Under the pieces are notes generated by a model, which did not search any database, had not been told where the DNA came from, and was given only the letters and a program-made list of their open reading frames with translations. A DNA stretch of 8,781 nt, from positions 1 through 8,781 of the forward strand of contig JBMNRA010000083.1 of the NCBI GenBank assembly GCA_050944415.1. Direction: 5' to 3'. Position numbers and translations under genes: made by a program. Source of the DNA: Ruminococcus_G sp050944415. Its GTDB lineage: Bacteria; Bacillota; Clostridia; Lachnospirales; Lachnospiraceae. Numbering within the stretch: the first letter of the stretch is position 1; each line of letters starts with the position of its first letter. Positions 5,382 to 8,781 of the stretch are shown in pieces.

Positions 5382-6366
5382 GTATAAAGTTAAAAAGGCA
5401 GCGAGATGCTGCGTGTTTTTTCTGATTCTGATTGCGGTTCTTATGGGAATGTCAATCCAGCTGACAAAGCTTTCCAGAGAAAATGATGAGTTGATACAGA
5501 GCAGAGATAAAAGTCTGATTAAGATTCAAAAGGAGCCGGAAAATACGGTTGACGTTCTGATGCTGGGTGACAGTCTGTGCTACACCGCATTTTCTCCTAT
5601 GCAGTTGTGGGATCAGAATGGAATTACATCGTATATTGGAGGGCAGTCCGGTCAGAAAATCAATGAAACTTATTATATGCTGAAAACAGCACTGGAAACG
5701 CAGTCGCCCCGTCTGGTTGTCATAGAGGCTGACGTTTTGTTGCGGGGGCAGTATGGTCTGACAGGATTGAAAGAAATTATTCGTGAGAAAGGCAGCCATT
5801 ACTTTCCGGTTTTTCGATATCATAATGTCTGGAAACCCCTTCTGATGGGAACGGAATATGCGGAAGAAAGCTATAAAGGTTTTATGATCAGAGATACCAT
5901 TGCTCCTTATATTGGCGGAGAATATATGAAAGCCACTGATAAACAGATAAAATTGTCGGATTTTGTGACGGAGTATATGAACCGGATCATACAGCTGTGT
6001 GAGGAAGAGGAGATTAATCTGCTGCTTGTAAGCACTCCGTCTCCTGCAAATTATAATTATAAAAAATATAATGCTTTAAAGACATATGCGAAGGAGCATT
6101 CCCTGCCTTATCTTGATATGAATCTCAAAGTGAAAAAGCTGGGTCTGAACTGGAAAGCGGACAGTCTGGACAAAGGGGATCATGTAAATCTGATGGGGGC
6201 GGTTAAAATAACACGGTATCTGGCAGAGTATCTGGAAAAACATTATGATCTGCCGGACCATCGCGGAGACAAAGCATACGAAGCCTGGGAACGGGAATCA
6301 AGAGAATATAAAGTAAAAGTAAAAAGAAAATTAGAATTCATGGAGAAATCTTTACGCAGCATTTAA
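5368..6366 (+). CDS. Membrane-anchored SGNH-type acyltransferase, DltD position
   Basis: This 332-residue protein has an N-terminal signal anchor (about 13-31, preceded by basic residues), placing the rest outside the membrane. SGNH-hydrolase signs: MLGDSL (65-70) with Ser69 as nucleophile, a second block GGQSGQKINETYYMLK (91-106), and a late block DKGDHVNLMGA (268-278) with His272 and Asn274. The usual DxxH spacing is not exact: acids sit at His-4 (Asp268) and His-1 (Asp271). It is shorter than DltD (about 400 residues). By position and fold it would take the acyl group from the MBOAT protein and transfer it to a polymer hydroxyl, as DltD or AlgX-like proteins do. The charged C-terminal tail (about 300-328) is rich in Lys, Arg and Glu and probably helical. 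GCAGGTGG at 5351-5358 provides the ribosome binding site inside the MBOAT gene. I would not call it DltD proper without a search. Confidence 0.78.
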   Translation: MQDFKYKVKKAARCCVFFLILIAVLMGMSIQLTKLSRENDELIQSRDKSLIKIQKEPENTVDVLMLGDSLCYTAFSPMQLWDQNGITSYIGGQSGQKINETYYMLKTALETQSPRLVVIEADVLLRGQYGLTGLKEIIREKGSHYFPVFRYHNVWKPLLMGTEYAEESYKGFMIRDTIAPYIGGEYMKATDKQIKLSDFVTEYMNRIIQLCEEEEINLLLVSTPSPANYNYKKYNALKTYAKEHSLPYLDMNLKVKKLGLNWKADSLDKGDHVNLMGAVKITRYLAEYLEKHYDLPDHRGDKAYEAWERESREYKVKVKRKLEFMEKSLRSI

Positions 6367-6384
6367 TGTCTGATATTCTATCGC

Positions 6385-6390
6385 TATAAT
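6385..6390 (+). promoter_or_regulatory. Candidate -10 box for the two-component genes
   Basis: A perfect TATAAT sits 19 nt before the response regulator start, in the only gap over 10 nt between 874 and 8423. The -35 position (about 6362-6367, TTTAAT) is poor. No terminator hairpin is visible between 6366 and 6410, so the regulator genes could be both read through from the operon and separately initiated. Confidence 0.35.
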
Positions 6391-6409
6391 ACAGAGAGGA
6401 AGCAATGAT

Positions 6410-7126
6410 ATGATAAAAGAACAGATTTTACTCATCGAAGATGATGAGGATATCCGTGAAGGCGTGCGCATCCTGCTGGAGAGTGAAAATTATGAAATCA
6501 AAGAAGCAGCCAATGGCAGGGATGGTCTGCAGTTATTGGATGATAACACGGATCTGGTTATCCTGGATGTAATGATGCCGGGAATGTCCGGGCTGCGCAC
6601 CTGTGAAGAAATACGGAAAATTTCCAATGTACCTGTGCTTTTTCTTACGGCAAAGGCTCAGGAATCTGATAAACTGATCGGGCTCATGGCAGGAGGAGAC
6701 GACTACCTTTCAAAGCCCTTTTCCTATGCTGAACTGCTGGGACGGGTGAAGGCTCTTCTGCGCCGTTATAAAGTGTATATGGGAAAGTCTTCAGAAGACG
6801 CCCTGGAAAAGGCTCCTTACATACATCTGGGTGATATTCGTATTCATGAAACTTTTAATGAGGTTTTTGTGGATGGCGAAGAAAAGGAAATGTCTGAGCT
6901 TGAATACCGTATTCTTCTGCTGCTGATGCAGCATCCCAGGAAAATATTTTCCGCTCAGAATATATATGAAAGCGTGTGGGAAGAGCCGTATTTCTATTCC
7001 TGCAGCAGTACGGTTATGGTACATATCAGAAAACTGAGAGTAAAAATAGAGCCGGATCCTAAAAATCCACGTTATATAAAGACCATATGGGGAAAGGGGT
7101 ACCGATTTGAAACAGGCAATCCATAA
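6410..7126 (+). CDS. OmpR/PhoB-family response regulator
   Basis: This 238-residue cytoplasmic transcription factor has a receiver domain at 1-120: acidic pair Asp11/Asp12, phospho-acceptor Asp53 in ILDVMMPGMSG, Thr80 and Lys102 (SKPF). A winged-helix DNA-binding domain occupies about 137-235: the recognition-helix region is near STVMVHIRKLRVKIE (200-214) and ends with IKTIWGKGYRFE (223-234), the classical C-terminal hairpin. All phosphorylation residues are intact. It resembles the VanR-like group common in Clostridia, which regulate cell-envelope genes. AGAGAGGA at 6393-6400 precedes the ATG. It overlaps the kinase gene by 20 nt. The likely target is the operon immediately upstream, possibly through the TTCAG repeats at 791-830; this is context-based inference. 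Confidence 0.95.
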   Translation: MIKEQILLIEDDEDIREGVRILLESENYEIKEAANGRDGLQLLDDNTDLVILDVMMPGMSGLRTCEEIRKISNVPVLFLTAKAQESDKLIGLMAGGDDYLSKPFSYAELLGRVKALLRRYKVYMGKSSEDALEKAPYIHLGDIRIHETFNEVFVDGEEKEMSELEYRILLLLMQHPRKIFSAQNIYESVWEEPYFYSCSSTVMVHIRKLRVKIEPDPKNPRYIKTIWGKGYRFETGNP

Positions 7127-8423
7127 GAGAAATTCCATCTATTTTCAACTCCTGCAGCTTCTCCTTCTGTCCGCGTTTGCATCGGTTGTGCTGTTTCTGG
7201 CATTATATGGGGTTGGCAACAGTATGATAGACAGCTATCTTTCAGATCCCGATTATGAAACGAAACTGGATCAAAAATACGTCAAGGAACTGCAGCAATA
7301 TATCACGGACAATCAGATCCGGTCAGATGATTTTGAAACTTTGTATTCCTGGGTGGAAACACATAAAATAGTATATCTGTGCGTTTATAAAAACGGCTTT
7401 AAAGTATTTGATTCTGATTATCCCTTGAATGAATTTACAGAAGATAACCGTGAAGCTGAATACTATGAATGGGAAAATTATTATCCTGTGGAGTTTGCTG
7501 ACGGAAGCGCAGAAATAAGTATCCAGAGTATACACGCTTATCAGCTTTATAATTATGTACTGATCATTTCTATGACGATATCCTTTGTTCTGTTCCTGAT
7601 ACTGGTTCTGCTGGGAATTCGGAAAAAGATGAATTATATTCTGAAACTGAATAATGAAATAGAAATTCTGGAGGGCGGCAGTCTGGATTATAAAATAACA
7701 GTGCAGGGGAAAGATGAGCTGGCAGCGCTGGCGGAAGGAATTGACAATATGCGTCTGTCTTTTCAGAACCTGATAAACCAGGAAGCGGATATGATTCAGG
7801 AGAACCAGAGAATTGTTACAGAAATGTCCCATGATCTCAGGACTCCGATTACTTCTATCATGCTGTATACAGAAATCCTCAAGAAGGGCAGCTATAAAAA
7901 CCCGGATCAACTGAAAGAATATGTAGAAAAAATAGACAGGAAAATCCGGCGGATGAAGCAGCTTACCGATCACCTGTTCGAATATTCTCTTATTACAGGC
8001 GAATCAGAGGTAGAACTGGAAAAACCGGAGTTATACGAGGTACTGTTTTATGATCTGCTGTCCGAGACGTGTACCTATCTGCAGCAGGAAGGCTTTCAGA
8101 CAGAGCTGCAGGTGGAATGGATTTGCAGAAAATTAAGAATATCCGGCAGTTATCTGATGAGAATTATGGATAATATTACATCTAACATTGTAAAATATGC
8201 GGATCCTTCCCTGCCGGTTGTTATATCTTCCTGTCAGGAAGGTGCCATGACAGGCTTTGTTTTTGAAAATACAATCCTGCAGACGTCAGAGGCGGAAAGC
8301 ACAGGGATCGGTATTCAGAGTATCAAAAGTATGATGATCAAAATGGGTGGAAAATGTGTGATTCAAAAGACGGAAGAGAAATTTAGAGCTATGCTGCTAT
8401 TTCCGGTTTGCATAGAAGAATAG
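7107..8423 (+). CDS. Membrane sensor histidine kinase
   Basis: This 438-residue kinase is the partner of the preceding regulator. Order: TM1 (about 13-36), an extracytoplasmic domain of about 110 residues (38-147), TM2 (148-170), HAMP (about 170-222), HisKA with His242 in EMSHDLRTP (239-247), and HATPase_c with N-box DNITSN (355-360), FEN (386-388) in place of the usual D-x-G box, and STGIGIQSI (398-406). The FEN...STGIG form occurs in a known group of Gram-positive kinases, so it need not mean loss of activity. The external domain holds about 23 Asp/Glu against 8 Lys/Arg, giving a strong negative charge. Start is TTG at 7107: GGGAAAGGGG at 7090-7099 precedes it and no later ATG keeps TM1. 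It probably senses an envelope signal such as cations, cationic peptides or surface charge; this is inference. Confidence 0.93.
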   Translation: MKQAIHKRNSIYFQLLQLLLLSAFASVVLFLALYGVGNSMIDSYLSDPDYETKLDQKYVKELQQYITDNQIRSDDFETLYSWVETHKIVYLCVYKNGFKVFDSDYPLNEFTEDNREAEYYEWENYYPVEFADGSAEISIQSIHAYQLYNYVLIISMTISFVLFLILVLLGIRKKMNYILKLNNEIEILEGGSLDYKITVQGKDELAALAEGIDNMRLSFQNLINQEADMIQENQRIVTEMSHDLRTPITSIMLYTEILKKGSYKNPDQLKEYVEKIDRKIRRMKQLTDHLFEYSLITGESEVELEKPELYEVLFYDLLSETCTYLQQEGFQTELQVEWICRKLRISGSYLMRIMDNITSNIVKYADPSLPVVISSCQEGAMTGFVFENTILQTSEAESTGIGIQSIKSMMIKMGGKCVIQKTEEKFRAMLLFPVCIEE

Positions 8424-8447
8424 TTGCTGAGAATGAGCTGATGCAAA

Positions 8448-8502
8448 GCAGATGCACTGTCATCTGTGGAGCAGCGGCTCTTTGTCATTTTATGACTTTT
8501 TT
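8448..8502 (+). terminator. Possible terminator region after the kinase gene
   Basis: Several small hairpins follow the kinase stop. CAGATG (8449-8454) pairs with CATCTG (8461-8466), GAGC (8469-8472) with GCTC (8477-8480), and GTCAT (8484-8488) with ATGAC (8492-8496), the last followed by six T at 8497-8502. Each stem is only 4-6 bp, so termination is plausible but weak. The last stem overlaps the stop codon of the convergent XRE remnant. Confidence 0.35.
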
Positions 8503-8664
8503 GCTTTTCGAAATCCCAAGAATATAATCGGCCGACACACGGTAATATTTACATAAGGCGATCAAATGACGGATTGGAAGTTCATTTGCGCCCCGTTCAT
8601 AACGGGCATACATGGTTTGCGAAGTACCGAGATAATCAGCAACTTTTCTTTGGCAATAGCGTAA
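8485..8664 (-). pseudogene. 5'-truncated XRE-family (Cro/CI-type) helix-turn-helix gene
   Basis: Read on the minus strand from about 8664 to the stop at 8485-8487, about 59 codons encode a clear HTH_XRE domain: QRKVADYLGTSQTMYARYE, then RGANELPIRHLIALCKYY, then RVSADYILGIS and a lysine-rich tail. This covers recognition helices 2-5 and the usual C-terminal end. The first helix (normally about 15-20 residues with the start Met) is missing: upstream in frame come LRY and then KVI-type codons and a TAA at 8677-8679, with no ATG, GTG or TTG start and no ribosome binding site. The similarity ends at the same place where AT-rich sequence of another gene's leader begins. The simplest reading is interruption by an inserted element near 8655-8670. 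The intact parent was probably a DNA-binding repressor, convergent to the kinase gene. Confidence 0.75.
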
Positions 8665-8683
8665 AATTACTTTAAGTTAAAAG

Positions 8684-8748
8684 CAAAAAAATAAATGTAG
8701 AGAATATCACTTTGTGTTATCATTAAGTTGATGAGACAAAAAAATAAA
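8684..8748 (+). repeat. Perfect 12-bp direct repeat
   Basis: CAAAAAAATAAA occurs at 8684-8695 and again at 8737-8748, 53 bp apart start to start. Each copy lies just before one arm of the 11-bp inverted repeat (8698-8708 and 8757-8767). Low complexity makes chance possible, but the pairing with the inverted repeat suggests an organised leader or element end. Confidence 0.5.
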
Positions 8749-8767
8749 CAAAGGAGGATATTCTCTA
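8698..8767 (+). repeat. Perfect 11-bp inverted repeat overlapping a ribosome binding site and start
   Basis: TAGAGAATATC at 8698-8708 is the exact reverse complement of GATATTCTCTA at 8757-8767. The 3' arm starts at the last G of the AAGGAGG ribosome binding site (8751-8757) and ends at the A of the ATG at 8767. Two G-U pairs could extend the stem outward into the start codon. In a transcript that begins upstream of 8698, this stem would hide the translation start. Confidence 0.6.
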
Positions 8768-8781
8768 TGAATAATAGTATA
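8767..8781 (+). CDS. 5' end of a gene cut by the window edge, possibly a transposase
   Basis: The ATG at 8767 follows AAGGAGGA at 8751-8758 with ideal spacing. Only five codons (MNNSI) are visible, so no family can be assigned. The identity as a transposase rests only on its position next to an interrupted XRE gene. A beginning like MNNSI is compatible with some transposases, but also with many other proteins. Confidence 0.45.

Larger units (their letters stand above)
8665..8781 (+). mobile_element. Probable left end of an insertion element (partial)
   Basis: This AT-rich segment begins where the XRE coding sequence breaks off and runs to the window edge. It contains a leader with a perfect 12-bp direct repeat, a perfect 11-bp inverted repeat, a strong ribosome binding site and the start of a gene. 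Interrupting an XRE gene with a roughly 100-nt leader plus an ORF is what an insertion sequence would look like. The transposase itself is not in the window, so the family cannot be stated and the exact edge is uncertain. Confidence 0.4.

Noticed and set aside
4775..5425. 216-codon plus-strand open frame overlapping the MBOAT gene
   Set aside because: It is a +1-type shadow of the MBOAT reading frame: rich in Cys, Arg and Tyr, without family motifs or a ribosome binding site. The MBOAT frame holds all conserved motifs.
874..6366. Nonribosomal peptide or alginate biosynthesis cluster
   Set aside because: There are no condensation, thioesterase, epimerisation, alginate polymerase or export genes; the ligase is stand-alone and the order matches a dlt-type pathway better.
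7323..7973. 216-codon minus-strand open frame within the kinase gene
   Set aside because: Antisense shadow of the kinase: Phe/Ile/His-rich composition typical of complemented coding sequence, with no supporting signals.
1..8781. CRISPR array, tRNA or rRNA genes
   Set aside because: No regularly spaced repeat series and no cloverleaf or rRNA-like segment was seen by reading both strands.

Overview
The window looks like chromosomal DNA from a low-to-moderate GC Gram-positive anaerobe of the Clostridia, most likely a Lachnospiraceae-type gut bacterium. The evidence is strong AGGAGG-type ribosome binding sites before almost every gene, tightly overlapping genes, a VanR/VanS-like two-component pair, and an AT-rich flank carrying a DUF4160-type gene pair. 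No rRNA or marker gene fixes the taxon, so this assignment is an inference.

Layout: (1) Positions 1-640 hold two small overlapping genes, an uncharacterised 90-residue protein and a DUF4160-like protein. (2) Positions 640-873 are non-coding. They contain a very strong hairpin terminator (736-792), three phased TTCAG repeats and an extended -10 promoter that probably starts the main operon. (3) Positions 874-6366 are five co-directional genes with gaps of at most 4 nt or short overlaps: a DltA-like amino acid adenylating enzyme, a fold-type III PLP decarboxylase (LysA/ODC superfamily), a 75-residue DltC-like carrier protein, a DltB/AlgI-like MBOAT acyltransferase, and a membrane-anchored SGNH-type protein in the DltD position. 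(4) Positions 6410-8423 encode an OmpR-family response regulator and its histidine kinase, which overlap by 20 nt. (5) Positions 8424-8781 hold the 3' part of a minus-strand XRE repressor gene with no start. It is cut at about 8665 by sequence that looks like the left end of an insertion element, and the window ends five codons into a new + strand gene.

The central operon reads as a variant of the dlt pathway, which puts D-alanine esters on teichoic acids. An amino acid is activated as its adenylate, loaded on the carrier protein, passed across the membrane by the MBOAT protein and delivered by the SGNH protein to an extracellular polymer. Two features make it non-standard. It contains a PLP amino acid decarboxylase with a complete catalytic set between the ligase and the carrier. 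It has no separate DltX peptide, but the MBOAT protein itself ends in LIYAGF, resembling the C-terminal acyl-acceptor tyrosine motif of DltX. I infer envelope modification by an amino acid other than D-alanine, or by a decarboxylated derivative, controlled by the adjacent two-component system whose predicted sensor domain is strongly acidic. Substrate and target polymer cannot be read from the sequence.
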